64,000 nt of DNA from the NCBI GenBank assembly GCA_002281735.1, contig NCGK01000002.1, positions 172,665 through 236,664 on the forward strand, read 5' to 3'. The notes under the pieces were generated by a model that was not told where the DNA came from, did not search any database, and saw only the letters and a program-made list of their open reading frames with translations. The first letter of the stretch is position 1, and each line of letters opens with the position of its first letter. This stretch comes from Gammaproteobacteria bacterium 28-57-27. Lineage in GTDB: Bacteria > Pseudomonadota > Gammaproteobacteria > Halothiobacillales > Halothiobacillaceae. The translations under genes were made by a program, and so were the position numbers. Positions 9,734-19,616 of the stretch are shown here, one piece after another.

Positions 9734-10597
9734 ATGGCCGGCACTAAAGAGATTCGCACGCAGATCAAGAGTATTCAAAATACGCGCAAGATCACCAAAG
9801 CCATGGAAATGGTGGCGGCGAGCAAAATGCGTAAGGCTCAAGAGAACATGCAGGCGACGCGGCCGTATCTTGACAAGATTCGGGTCGTGATTTCCAACCT
9901 TAGCAAGGCTCATCCAGAGTACGTTCACCCATTTATGGTTGAACGTACGGTCAAGCGCGTCGGCTTGATTCTTGTAACCACGGATCGCGGTTTGTGTGGC
10001 GGATTGAACGTGAACCTTTTCAGGCACGTTCTGCGCACCATGCAGGGCTGGTCTGAGAGCAATGTCGAAATTGATGTTTGTGCCATTGGTTCCAAGGGCG
10101 TTGCCTTCGTGAAGCGCGGGGCGTTTAACCCTGTGGCGGAAATTACTGGCTTGGGCGACCGTCCGCGTTTTGTCAAAGTACAAGGAGCGGTCAAGACTTT
10201 GCTTGATTCATTTGAAGCAGGCAAGCTTGACGAGGTTTGGGTGGCGCGTAATGAGTTCGTGAATAGCATGACGCAGAAGCCTAATCTTGTTCGGGTTTTG
10301 CCGATCACGCCTGAAGCGGTCACTGCGCAACAGCACCATTGGGATTACATCTACGAGCCCGAGTCGAAAGATGTTCTTGATTTGTTGCTTAAGCGTTTTG
10401 TCGCCGCGAGCGTTCACCAGGCTACGGTTGAAAATGTCGCATGTGAAATGTCAGCGCGTCGGATTGCAATGAAAAACGCAACCGACAACGCAGGCGATCT
10501 GATTGGCTCGCTTAAGCTGAAATACAACAAGGCTCGCCAAGCCGCGATTACGCAAGAGATTGCGGAAATTGTGAGTGGTGCGGCTGCGGTCGGTTAA
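9734..10597 (+). CDS. atpG: ATP synthase subunit gamma
   Basis: Central rotor shaft of F1 (287 residues). The N-terminal helix starts MAGTKEIRTQIKSIQNTRKI and carries the conserved ITKAMEMVAASKMRKA; the C-terminal helix contains ARRIAMKNATDNAGDLI and ends in QAAITQEIAEIVSGAAAV. Both ends form the antiparallel coiled coil that turns within the alpha/beta ring. The start follows atpA by 14 bases with the purine-rich AGAGAGG upstream. Confidence 0.97.
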   Translation: MAGTKEIRTQIKSIQNTRKITKAMEMVAASKMRKAQENMQATRPYLDKIRVVISNLSKAHPEYVHPFMVERTVKRVGLILVTTDRGLCGGLNVNLFRHVLRTMQGWSESNVEIDVCAIGSKGVAFVKRGAFNPVAEITGLGDRPRFVKVQGAVKTLLDSFEAGKLDEVWVARNEFVNSMTQKPNLVRVLPITPEAVTAQQHHWDYIYEPESKDVLDLLLKRFVAASVHQATVENVACEMSARRIAMKNATDNAGDLIGSLKLKYNKARQAAITQEIAEIVSGAAAVG

Positions 10598-12031
<1,434 letters not shown>

Positions 12032-12044
12032 TTAGGAGGCTGTT

Positions 12045-12485
12045 ATGGCCATAACTGTCCGTGTCGATATCGTCAGCGCAGACCATGCCGTTATGGGTGG
12101 AGAGGCAACATTCGTTGTCGTTCCGACCAAGATGGGTGAGCTAGGTATCACGCCACGCCATACGCAGCTTCTGTCCGAGCTTAAGGCCGGTGAAGTTCGC
12201 GTCACTGATGCGAAAGGTGTCGTGAGTCTCTTTTTCGTTTCGGGTGGTGTGATTGAGGTTCAGCCTCATGCCATTACCATCCTGGCGGATAGTGCGCTGC
12301 GTGAAGAAGATGCACGCGCGCTGGAGATGATTGAGGAAGAGGCGCGTTTGAAGGCGCTTGAAAGTCGGATTGAAATCGGCACGCGTGAGACGGATTACTT
12401 CCGTTTGCGCGGCGCGGTTGAGGCTGAAGAGCGTCTCAAATGGATTGAAGGCATCCGCGGTAGCGCAAGGCACTCATCTCAGTGA
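12045..12485 (+). CDS. atpC: ATP synthase subunit epsilon
   Basis: Epsilon subunit (146 residues) of the central stalk, which can inhibit ATP hydrolysis. The N-terminal beta-sandwich carries GELGITPRHTQLLSELKAGEV, and the C-terminal helical hairpin is represented by EEDARALEMIEEEARLKAL and the following helix. AGGAGG lies just before the ATG. This is the last gene of the operon; an intrinsic terminator follows within 40 bases. Confidence 0.96.
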   Translation: MAITVRVDIVSADHAVMGGEATFVVVPTKMGELGITPRHTQLLSELKAGEVRVTDAKGVVSLFFVSGGVIEVQPHAITILADSALREEDARALEMIEEEARLKALESRIEIGTRETDYFRLRGAVEAEERLKWIEGIRGSARHSSQ

Positions 12486-12523
12486 TGTCTTAAGCATGTG
12501 CTCGTTGCACGTTGTGTAAATCC

Positions 12524-12546
12524 AAGGAGGCTCTGCCTCCTTTTTT
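12524..12546 (+). terminator. Intrinsic terminator of the atp operon
   Basis: Perfect 8-bp stem AAGGAGGC / GCCTCCTT (12524-12531 and 12535-12542) closed by the loop TCT, with six T residues at 12541-12546. It lies 38 bases after the atpC stop and points in the direction of the operon, so it marks the 3' end of the atp transcript. Confidence 0.9.
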
Positions 12547-12698
12547 ATTGTCTTGGGATTTATGCAAAACCGCCCCAGCGGCGTTCAAGCGCCTCGCCGT
12601 ACTCAGTGTACTGTCTTCGGCGCCGTTGCCTTGCTGGAACACTTTTGCGTAAGTCCTATGTCTGTAAACTCTTGCAATAGGCGCTCAAATCTATCGAG
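12547..12698. other. Intergenic stretch between the atp terminator and dgt
   Basis: About 150 bases with no convincing gene. It contains GC-rich inverted pieces (GCCG/CGGC flanking a GTAC-TCAGT-GTAC core near 12597-12624) that resemble a degenerate dispersed repeat, but no second copy is present in the window. The dgt promoter must lie here; no clear -35/-10 pair was recognised. Confidence 0.4.
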
Positions 12699-12707
12699 GT
12701 GAGACGG

Positions 12708-14213
12708 ATGTCTGTTTGGAATATGCTGTTAAATCCAGCACGCCGCCGGGCAAGCGCCATACGTCTGGCGACACACACAGATGGGCGCGCGGAAGTGCCG
12801 GAATCATCCCCGGCATGGGGTAAGCCCGTGCCGCTGACCTTGCCTTGGCCGGATCAGCAGGGCAGCGGTGAAGTGCGTACCGAGATCGAGCGCGACTATG
12901 ACCGCATCCTTTATGCCGCTCCGGTGCGGCGTATGGCGGACAAGACACAGGTGTTTCCACTGGAGCGCAATGATGTGGTGCGCACGCGTCTTACGCATTC
13001 ACATGAGGTGGCCAATCTGGCTCGCGCGGCAGGGGTGGATCTAGTGTTTAACCATGCGGTGGCACAAACGCGCCATCAAGCGGCGCGCGATGTGCCAACC
13101 TTGCTGGGAACCTTGGGCTTGGCTCACGATTTGGGTAATCCGCCCTTTGGACACCAGGGTGAACGCGCCATGCAGGCGTGGTTTGAGCGCTGTGCGCCGG
13201 AGGTGTTTGCCGAGCGCCATGGATTAACTGAGGCGATGCGCCTGGATTTTTTGCGCTTTGAAGGCAATGCTCAAACCCTGCGCCTGCTGACCAAGCTGCA
13301 AATTATCAACGACGACTATGGGTTGAATCTGACCTATGCCACTTTGGCGGCGTTACTGAAATATCCGGTCGCATCGAATCAGGTGGATAAAAATCAGCCT
13401 GTGCGGCGCAAGCATGGTTTTTTCCAATCGGAAGCGCGCATGGTGGAGGAGGTTTGGGGCGCCACTGGGTTGTCTGCTGGCCAACGTCATCCGCTGACGT
13501 TTGTGCTGGAGGCCTGTGATGACATTGCGTATTGCGTGCTGGATGCCGAGGATGCAGTCAAAAAGCGCTTGGTGTCCTTTCACGACATTCTGGCCTTTTT
13601 ACGTCATGCGGCTGGGCAGGATGCCACTCTGGCCTGGGTGTGCAACGAGGCTGAGCGCGAACATGTAGTCTATCGCGAAGCGGGGCTGTCGCCTGCGGAG
13701 TTGAACGATATTTCCATGCAGGTCTTCCGTATTCGCGCCATGGGTGTGTTGATGCGTGCATTGACCGAGGCATGGTTGCGTCAGCAGCAGGCCATACTGG
13801 ACGGGGTGTTTGTGGGCGAGTTGCTTGAGTCTTCGTCGGCGGGGGTATTTATTTCAGCCTTGCGCCAATTCAATCAGCGCCATGTCTATCGCCACCCTAG
13901 CGTGCTTAAAGTGGAGTTGCGCGGTTTTGAGGTGATTCACGAGCTGATGGATATGTTGTGGTTTGCCATTACGGATCGTGAGCCTGGCGCGCCTGCTGAA
14001 GCGCCACGCCGCTCGCCCTTTGCGTCGTATGCCTATGGTCGCATGTCGGAGAATTATCGCCGCGTGTTTGAGTCGCCGAGCAACCCGATGCCGATACGTT
14101 ATCGTGAGGCGCAGCTACTCACTGACATGATTGCAGGCATGACGGACTCGTATGCGGTGGCGATGTGTGAGGAGCTGCGGCCGCATTATCGCGCGGTTGC
14201 GGCAAGGGCTTGA
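12708..14213 (+). CDS. dgt: Deoxyguanosinetriphosphate triphosphohydrolase-like protein
   Basis: HD-domain dNTP triphosphohydrolase (501 residues) that removes triphosphate from dGTP or other dNTPs and so tunes precursor pools. Metal ligands are visible: RTRLTHSHEVA holds the first His, and GLAHDLGNPPFGHQGE the HD pair and the motif that defines this family. A further Asp lies in EACDDIAYCVLD. The start is ATG 12708, 8 bases after GAGG (12696-12699); a GTG three codons earlier is the alternative. Its stop codon sits in the loop of a perfect hairpin. Confidence 0.92.
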   Translation: MSVWNMLLNPARRRASAIRLATHTDGRAEVPESSPAWGKPVPLTLPWPDQQGSGEVRTEIERDYDRILYAAPVRRMADKTQVFPLERNDVVRTRLTHSHEVANLARAAGVDLVFNHAVAQTRHQAARDVPTLLGTLGLAHDLGNPPFGHQGERAMQAWFERCAPEVFAERHGLTEAMRLDFLRFEGNAQTLRLLTKLQIINDDYGLNLTYATLAALLKYPVASNQVDKNQPVRRKHGFFQSEARMVEEVWGATGLSAGQRHPLTFVLEACDDIAYCVLDAEDAVKKRLVSFHDILAFLRHAAGQDATLAWVCNEAEREHVVYREAGLSPAELNDISMQVFRIRAMGVLMRALTEAWLRQQQAILDGVFVGELLESSSAGVFISALRQFNQRHVYRHPSVLKVELRGFEVIHELMDMLWFAITDREPGAPAEAPRRSPFASYAYGRMSENYRRVFESPSNPMPIRYREAQLLTDMIAGMTDSYAVAMCEELRPHYRAVAARA

Positions 14214-14223
14214 TGCCCTTGCC
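14201..14223. terminator. Hairpin at the dgt/glgP convergent junction, possible terminator
   Basis: Perfect 9-bp inverted repeat GGCAAGGGC (14201-14209) and GCCCTTGCC (14215-14223) with loop TTGAT, which contains the dgt stop codon. It stands between two converging genes and could end transcription from both sides. Neither side has a T tract, so efficiency is doubtful. Confidence 0.4.
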
Positions 14224-14244
14224 TCATGCCATCAGTGCGGCCTG

Positions 14245-16737
14245 TCAGGGTTGGATGACCAAAGGGCTGATGCCCCAAATGTCGTTGCAATACTCTGCAA
14301 TGGCGCGATCTGAAGAAAACTTACCGCTACGTGCTGTGTTGAGAATGGACATGCGTGTCCAGCGCTCAGTGTCCAGCCATGCCTTATCCACCCGCTCTTG
14401 GCAGGCAATGAACGAGGCGTAGTCTGCCAGTACGAGGAAGGGATCTGACCAGCTCAGGTTTTCGACAATGGGACGGAAGACATCCTTTTCGCCATGCGAG
14501 AAATGCCCGCTGCAGATGAGGTCTAAAACGGCGCGCAACTCTGGGTTGTGCTCAATGATTTCATGCGGTCGGTAGCCATCGTGTTTGCGCTGGCTTACCT
14601 CGGCGGCCGTTAATCCGAACAGGAAGAAGTTTTCCTCGCCGGCCTCTTCACGGATTTCGATATTGGCACCATCCAGTGTGCCGATGGTCAGTGCGCCGTT
14701 CATCATGAATTTCATATTGCCCGTGCCCGATGCTTCTTTGCCTGCGGTGGAAATTTGTTCGGACAGATCCGCTGCCGGATAAATCAGGTGGGCATTTTTG
14801 ACATTGAAGTTAGGCACAAACACGACTTTCATGCGCGTGTTGACGGCAGGGTCGTTGTTGATGGTTTCCGCGACCGCGTTAATCAGTTTGATAATGCGCT
14901 TGGCCATGAAATAGCCCGGAGCGGCTTTGCCGCCAAAAATGAAGGCACGCGGTGGCACTTTCATGTGTGGATTGGCTTTGAGGCGCAGGTAGTGGGTAAT
15001 GATGTGCAGCACATTCAGGTGTTGGCGCTTGTATTCGTGAATACGCTTGACCTGCACATCAAACATCCAGGTCGGGTCGAGTTCAACTCCGGTGCGCTGT
15101 TTGATGTAATCAGCCAGAACCTGCTTGTTGTGCTCCTTAATGGCGCGCCACTCCAAGCGGAAGTCCGCATCGTTGACGAGGGGTTCAATTTGGCGCAACA
15201 GGGGCATATTCGTGAGCCATGCCTTACTCAAGTGGCGACTGAGCAGCTCGCGCAAGCCTGGATTGGACAGCGCAAGGAAACGGCGTGGGGTGACCCCATT
15301 GGTTTTATTACTGAATTTTTCCGGCCAAAGCTCATAAAAATCTTTTAGCACGCTGGATTTGAGCAGCTCGGTATGCAGCGCGGCCACGCCATTGATTGCA
15401 TGGCTGCCCACCGAAGCAAGGTTCGCCATGCGCACATAGCGCCCACCTTCTTCGCCAATCAGGGACATACGTTGAACGCGCGCCGCGTCCTCCGGGAAAC
15501 GGGCGCTCACCTCTTCCAGGAACAGACGGTTGATTTCATAAATGATTTCGAGGTGGCGCGGCAAAAGCTCGGCAAACATCGGTAGCGGCCAGGTTTCCAG
15601 CGCCTCGGGCAGCAGGGTGTGGTTGGTGTAGCCAAAGGTCGCCACGGTAATCGACCAGGCCCGATCCCAGTCAAGGTTGTGCTCGTCCAGAAACAGGCGC
15701 ATCAGTTCGGCCACACCGATGGACGGATGTGTGTCGTTCAGCTGCACGGCAAAATGCTCGGCAAATTGCGTCACAGGCTCGCCGCGCAGATCAAGAATGC
15801 GCAGCATGTCTTGCAGTGAGCAAGAGACAAAGAAATATTGTTGCGCCAGGCGCAAACGCTTGCCGACATCCGGTTCGTCGTTGGGGTAGAGCACCTTGGT
15901 GACGGTTTCCGAAACCACTTTGTCGGCCACAGCCTGGTAGTAATCGCCGGTATTGAAAGCCTGAAAGTCGAAATCGTCCACCGCTTCCGCGCTCCACAGG
16001 CGTAGCGTATTGCAGGTGTGAACTGCATAGCCCTGGATAGGCGTGTCATAGGCCTGGCCGCGCACCACCCGCGCAGGTACCCAACGCACTTGGTGTATGC
16101 CGTAGGTGTCGGTGTAGTGTTCGGTATGCCCGCCCCAGTTCACAAGCTGGGCAATATGCGGCTTGGCAATTTCCCACGGGTTGCCGCGATGCAGCCATTT
16201 GTCGGTCACCTCGGTTTGCCAGCCATCGTGAATTTCCTGATCGAAAATACCGAATTCGTAACGAATGCCGTAGCCAATCGCCGGACGTTGCAGCGAGGCC
16301 AAGGAGTCGAGATAGCAGGCCGCAAGTCGCCCCAAGCCACCATTGCCCAGGCCGGGCTCTTCCTCACAGTTCAGCACAGCATCGAAATCTTGACCAAGCT
16401 CAGCCAATGCCGTGCGTGCGGCCTGCTCAATGTCCAGATTGACCAGGTTGTTGCCGAGATGCGGCCCCATAAGGAATTCCGCCGAGAGATAACAGGCCAT
16501 TTTCTGCCCGGTCGAAAAGTACGTCTGCGTCGTGTCCATCCAGCGATGCTGCATCCGGTCACGCACTGCGAGTGAGAGCGCGTGAAAATAATCTTGCGGC
16601 TTGGCCAAGGCAATTGGGCGCGCCAATGAATAGATCATATGGTCGAGCACCGCCTGTTTGAGTTCAGAGGCGTTCAGCCCAGTACGCACGTTGTCTTCGG
16701 TGGCACTGCGGGCGGGGACTAGGGTGCGTTTTGGCAT
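14245..16737 (-). CDS. glgP: Glycogen/starch/alpha-glucan phosphorylase
   Basis: PLP-dependent phosphorylase (830 residues) that releases glucose-1-phosphate from glycogen or maltodextrin. The PLP-binding Lys is in EASGTGNMKFMMNGALTIG, followed by TLDGANIEI, the classic C-terminal block. The N-terminal LAACYLDSLASL and YGIRYEFGIF stretches belong to the substrate and phosphate site. Length is normal for bacterial enzymes. No other glycogen genes are in the window; the gene stands alone, convergent with dgt. Confidence 0.95.
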   Translation of the reverse strand: MPKRTLVPARSATEDNVRTGLNASELKQAVLDHMIYSLARPIALAKPQDYFHALSLAVRDRMQHRWMDTTQTYFSTGQKMACYLSAEFLMGPHLGNNLVNLDIEQAARTALAELGQDFDAVLNCEEEPGLGNGGLGRLAACYLDSLASLQRPAIGYGIRYEFGIFDQEIHDGWQTEVTDKWLHRGNPWEIAKPHIAQLVNWGGHTEHYTDTYGIHQVRWVPARVVRGQAYDTPIQGYAVHTCNTLRLWSAEAVDDFDFQAFNTGDYYQAVADKVVSETVTKVLYPNDEPDVGKRLRLAQQYFFVSCSLQDMLRILDLRGEPVTQFAEHFAVQLNDTHPSIGVAELMRLFLDEHNLDWDRAWSITVATFGYTNHTLLPEALETWPLPMFAELLPRHLEIIYEINRLFLEEVSARFPEDAARVQRMSLIGEEGGRYVRMANLASVGSHAINGVAALHTELLKSSVLKDFYELWPEKFSNKTNGVTPRRFLALSNPGLRELLSRHLSKAWLTNMPLLRQIEPLVNDADFRLEWRAIKEHNKQVLADYIKQRTGVELDPTWMFDVQVKRIHEYKRQHLNVLHIITHYLRLKANPHMKVPPRAFIFGGKAAPGYFMAKRIIKLINAVAETINNDPAVNTRMKVVFVPNFNVKNAHLIYPAADLSEQISTAGKEASGTGNMKFMMNGALTIGTLDGANIEIREEAGEENFFLFGLTAAEVSQRKHDGYRPHEIIEHNPELRAVLDLICSGHFSHGEKDVFRPIVENLSWSDPFLVLADYASFIACQERVDKAWLDTERWTRMSILNTARSGKFSSDRAIAEYCNDIWGISPLVIQP

Positions 16738-16811
16738 GGTGAAGCTCCAGAGGGTGTACGTAGTCGTTCAGGTTTAACAGTGCGCCGTGGCGAACAGGTT
16801 ACACCAACTCA

Positions 16812-16855
16812 AGTGGGCGTGGCGCCCTGCGGCTTGCTAGGGGATAGCGCCCACT
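16812..16855. other. Inverted repeat in the glgP / DUF1538 intergenic region
   Basis: Eight-base arms AGTGGGCG (16812-16819) and CGCCCACT (16848-16855) enclose a 28-base GC-rich spacer with GGCGCC. It lies in the 221-base divergent region between glgP and the DUF1538 gene, where both promoters should be. It could be an operator or a leader structure. No -10/-35 pair was convincing. Confidence 0.3.
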
Positions 16856-16958
16856 GTGGCGGTTATTAAGAAGTTTTGTAGAGACGTTGGCAGGTGGATG
16901 TTTTTTAAGTCATGCTCTGAGGCGGTTTTACATTTTTGGAATGGACAACAAGGTGAGC

Positions 16959-18752
16959 ATGAATACATCCCGGTATCGCTATGCAGATTATTTGCGTGCG
17001 GGTGGCGCATCGCGGCAGCACATCAGTCTTAACCAGCTGGTGCCGCACCTTGAGCGCGGCGCGGATGGTAGGCCTCTGCCTTACACGCCGCCGAAGTTAC
17101 ACCTGCGGGCGAACGAGGTGCTGCGCTTACTGCAACCGTATATTTCGTTGCGTTTTATGGATCAGTTGCGCGCCGTATTACCCTTGGCGTTGTATCTGGC
17201 ACTGTTTCAGCTGTTGATTTTGCGCCAACTGGTCGCCGAGCCCTGGTTGGTCACGGCGGGCATGTTCGCGGTCATCGTTGGTTTGATGCTGTTCATGGAA
17301 GGCCTGAAGCTTGGTTTGATGCCTTTCGGCACGGTGATTGGTGAGCAGTTGCCGCGCAAACTGGCGCTGCCGTTTGTGTTGCTTATCACGTTGTTGCTGG
17401 GGATTGGCGTGACCTTTGCCGAGCCAGCCATCGGTGCGCTGAAAATGGCGGGGCAGCTTGTTTCGGTGGAACAAGCGCCGTATTTGTATGCCTTGCTCAA
17501 TCAGTGGTCGGGGACGCTGGTGCTGGTGATTGGCGCTTCGGTGGGCTTGGCGGCAGTGGTTGGCACGCTGCGCTTTTTACATGGCTGGAGCCTCAAGCCG
17601 TTGATTTATATTTCCTTGCTGCTGGTTATGCTGCCGACTCTTTACATGGCTGCTGATCCGCAATTGGTCACCGTATTGGGTTTGGCGTGGGATGCGGGCG
17701 CGGTCACGACCGGCCCCGTCACTGTGCCGCTTGTTTTGGCCTTGGGCGTGGGTATTTCGCTTGCGGCAGGCAAGGGCGGAGGCGGGTTATCCGGTTTTGG
17801 CATTGTGACCCTGGCCTCTCTCTTTCCCGTGGCGGGCGTGCTGTTTCTTGGGCTGTATGTCGCTTCGGTGCAAACGCCTGCGGAGATTGTCGAGGCGGTG
17901 CGTCTTGCGGCGGCCTCCAGTCAAGCGGGCGAGGCGGTGTGGTACACGCATAGTCCGGGCTTGGACATTATTTCTGGTGTGCGCGCCATTTTGCCCTTGG
18001 TGGTGTTTTTGTTTTTGGTGTTGAGCTTTGTACTGCGTGAACGCCTCAAACATCAGTCGGAAATTTTTCTGGGGATTGGTCTCGCCATTCTGGGCATGTG
18101 CGTGTTCAATCTTGGCCTGACCTATGGGCTGTCCGCCTTGGGCAATAGTGCGGGCGCAATGGTGCCGGGGGCTTTTATGGCGGTGGATAACGTGGCCACG
18201 TCACCGCTGTACAATTATGGGGTTGGCTTGGTACTCGCCTTGGCGTTTGCCTGGTTTCTGGGTTTCGGTGCGACGATTGCCGAGCCTGCCTTGAGCGCGT
18301 TAGGCATGACCGCTGAGGAGCTGACCAATGGGGTGTTCAAAAAGAAAACGCTAATTTTGGCGGTGTCGATAGGCGTGGCCTGTGGCATTGCGCTTGGGCT
18401 GGCCAAGCTGATATTCAATTTGCCACTGGTGTGGCTGCTGGTCGGAACGTATGCGCTGGCGGCGCTGCTGACCATGCTGTCCAACGAGGCCTTCGTTAAT
18501 GTGGCTTGGGATAGCGCGGGAGTGACGACGGGGCCGGTGACCGTGCCTTTGGTGTTGGCGATGGGTCTGGGGTTCAGCCATGCGACGCATGCCGTTGAAG
18601 GCTTCGGCATTCTGTGTTTGGCTTCGGTTGGGCCAATCATCACCGTACTTATTTCTGGATTGTGGTCACGTTGCACGAGTGCACGCGAAGTGCGGGCTGC
18701 GGCCAAGGCGCCGCAAGCTTCCTCCCTCGAAACCTTAGAGGACATGGTATGA
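16959..18752 (+). CDS. DUF1538 polytopic membrane protein with internal duplication
   Basis: A 597-residue membrane protein with about 14 hydrophobic segments. It is built from two related halves: the signature WDxxxVTTGPVTVPLVLA occurs near residue 244 and again near 517, and GxTxAEPAxxAL occurs in both halves. Such pseudo-symmetry is typical of transporters. The substrate is unknown; a PII-gated ion or metabolite transporter is inferred from the two PII-like genes translationally coupled behind it (stop overlaps the next ATG, 18749-18752). The start is ATG 16959 with AAGG upstream; ATG 16941 is possible. The N-terminal 75 residues are soluble. Confidence 0.85.
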   Translation: MNTSRYRYADYLRAGGASRQHISLNQLVPHLERGADGRPLPYTPPKLHLRANEVLRLLQPYISLRFMDQLRAVLPLALYLALFQLLILRQLVAEPWLVTAGMFAVIVGLMLFMEGLKLGLMPFGTVIGEQLPRKLALPFVLLITLLLGIGVTFAEPAIGALKMAGQLVSVEQAPYLYALLNQWSGTLVLVIGASVGLAAVVGTLRFLHGWSLKPLIYISLLLVMLPTLYMAADPQLVTVLGLAWDAGAVTTGPVTVPLVLALGVGISLAAGKGGGGLSGFGIVTLASLFPVAGVLFLGLYVASVQTPAEIVEAVRLAAASSQAGEAVWYTHSPGLDIISGVRAILPLVVFLFLVLSFVLRERLKHQSEIFLGIGLAILGMCVFNLGLTYGLSALGNSAGAMVPGAFMAVDNVATSPLYNYGVGLVLALAFAWFLGFGATIAEPALSALGMTAEELTNGVFKKKTLILAVSIGVACGIALGLAKLIFNLPLVWLLVGTYALAALLTMLSNEAFVNVAWDSAGVTTGPVTVPLVLAMGLGFSHATHAVEGFGILCLASVGPIITVLISGLWSRCTSAREVRAAAKAPQASSLETLEDMV

Positions 18753-19117
18753 GCGAGAGTGGTATCACCTATCTGACGGATGTGGTTTTAATCACATGCG
18801 TCGTCATGCACGGGCGCGGCGATGATGCGGTCAAAGTGGCGCGTGAGGCGGGCGTGGCCGGTGCCATTGTGTACAACGCGCGTGGTCATGGTGCGCGCGA
18901 GCGTCTGGGTCTGTTGGGGGTTGCCGTCGAGGCTGAAAAAGATGTGGTGAGCATGGTGGTGGCGACGGAGCAGCGTGATTTGGTCATGCACAGTCTCTAC
19001 ACCCAGCTGGGGCTGGATCGTCCGGGGGCAGGCATGGTGTACGCCGTGCCAATGGACAAAATGGCCACCTATATCCCTGCGGATGTGCTGCAACGCCTGC
19101 AGCCGGGTGTGGCGTAA
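18749..19117 (+). CDS. PII-like regulatory protein 1
   Basis: A 122-residue protein with the ferredoxin-like fold pattern of the PII family: an N-terminal strand TDVVLITCVVM, a helix that starts GRGDDAVKVA, and the C-terminal nucleotide loop region LGLDRPGAGMVYAVPMD, equivalent to the family's GRPGxGxVxxxPV. The T-loop (about 35-55, YNARGHGARERLG) lacks the uridylylated Tyr of GlnB/GlnK. It overlaps the DUF1538 gene by 4 bases, so the product is probably made in stoichiometry with that membrane protein and binds it in response to an adenine nucleotide. Confidence 0.8.
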   Translation: MSESGITYLTDVVLITCVVMHGRGDDAVKVAREAGVAGAIVYNARGHGARERLGLLGVAVEAEKDVVSMVVATEQRDLVMHSLYTQLGLDRPGAGMVYAVPMDKMATYIPADVLQRLQPGVA

Positions 19118-19503
19118 TGCACGCGGCAGAAGCGGCGTTTGCCGCAACCAAGCTTGCGGCTAGCCGATTGCTGCTGTGCGTGTTGCCGGATGATGGCACG
19201 GATCGTCATTTGCTGCGGCAACTGCGCGAAGAACATAGCATTGTTCAGGCCGACAGTAGCGCATGTCGTGGGGTATCTGTGCTGCAAGAAGCGAGCACGG
19301 CGCGTAAAGGTCAGTTGCCTGAGTCGTCCTTCGTCAAGTTGGTGCAGATTATTATTCCCGAAGCTGAGGCGGATGCGCTGTTTGATTATGTGTATGTGAC
19401 GGCGCGCATTGGCCGCCCCGGCGGCGGGATGTTAGTGTTGAGCCAGCCCATTCAGGCCACGCCGTTCACCCTGCCGGAGGGCGTGCCGGACGAGGTGGAT
19501 TAG
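19117..19503 (+). CDS. PII-like regulatory protein 2
   Basis: A second, diverged PII-like protein (128 residues) directly after the first, coupled by a TAATG overlap (19115-19119). It has the family's strand-helix order (SRLLLCVLPDDGTDRHLLRQL), ESSFVKLVQIIIPEAEADALFDYV, and the loop ARIGRPGGGMLVLSQPI near residue 105, close to the PII B/C-loop signature. An N-terminal extension of about 15 residues is present. Two unlike PII-type proteins behind one DUF1538 gene suggest a heteromeric regulator or one subunit for each half of the membrane protein. Confidence 0.75.
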   Translation: MHAAEAAFAATKLAASRLLLCVLPDDGTDRHLLRQLREEHSIVQADSSACRGVSVLQEASTARKGQLPESSFVKLVQIIIPEAEADALFDYVYVTARIGRPGGGMLVLSQPIQATPFTLPEGVPDEVD

Positions 19504-19520
19504 GTTCGCCAAGAATGCGT

Positions 19521-19616
19521 TAGGGAAACGCTGATTTATTCAGTGTTTCCCGCTTGGGGCAGGATGCCCCAACATGAACAAAGACGTAAGTCTTTGATTC
19601 ATGAGAGCTATCGCGG
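19521..19616 (+). repeat. Multi-hairpin structured repeat, copy 1 (overlaps the CYTH-Ppx start codon)
   Basis: Three consecutive stem-loops. HP1 at 19523-19551 has a 12-bp stem (one G-T pair) and loop TTTAT. HP2 at 19554-19572 pairs TTGGGGCA with TGCCCCAA around loop GGA. HP3 at 19573-19603 pairs CATGAA with TTCATG, then CAAAGAC with GTCTTTG beyond a one-base bulge, and is closed by a GTAA (GNRA) tetraloop. The same structure recurs at 56813. The ATG in the 3' arm of HP3 (19601-19603) is the apparent start of the downstream gene. Confidence 0.85.

Noticed and set aside
12498..12680. Possible 60-codon gene after atpC
   Set aside because: It runs through the intrinsic terminator and a GC-rich inverted-repeat region and has no ribosome-binding site.
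19117..19503. Second PII-like gene as a pseudogene of the first
   Set aside because: The frame is intact, start and stop are coupled to the neighbour, and the B/C-loop signature is retained, so it is better read as a diverged partner.
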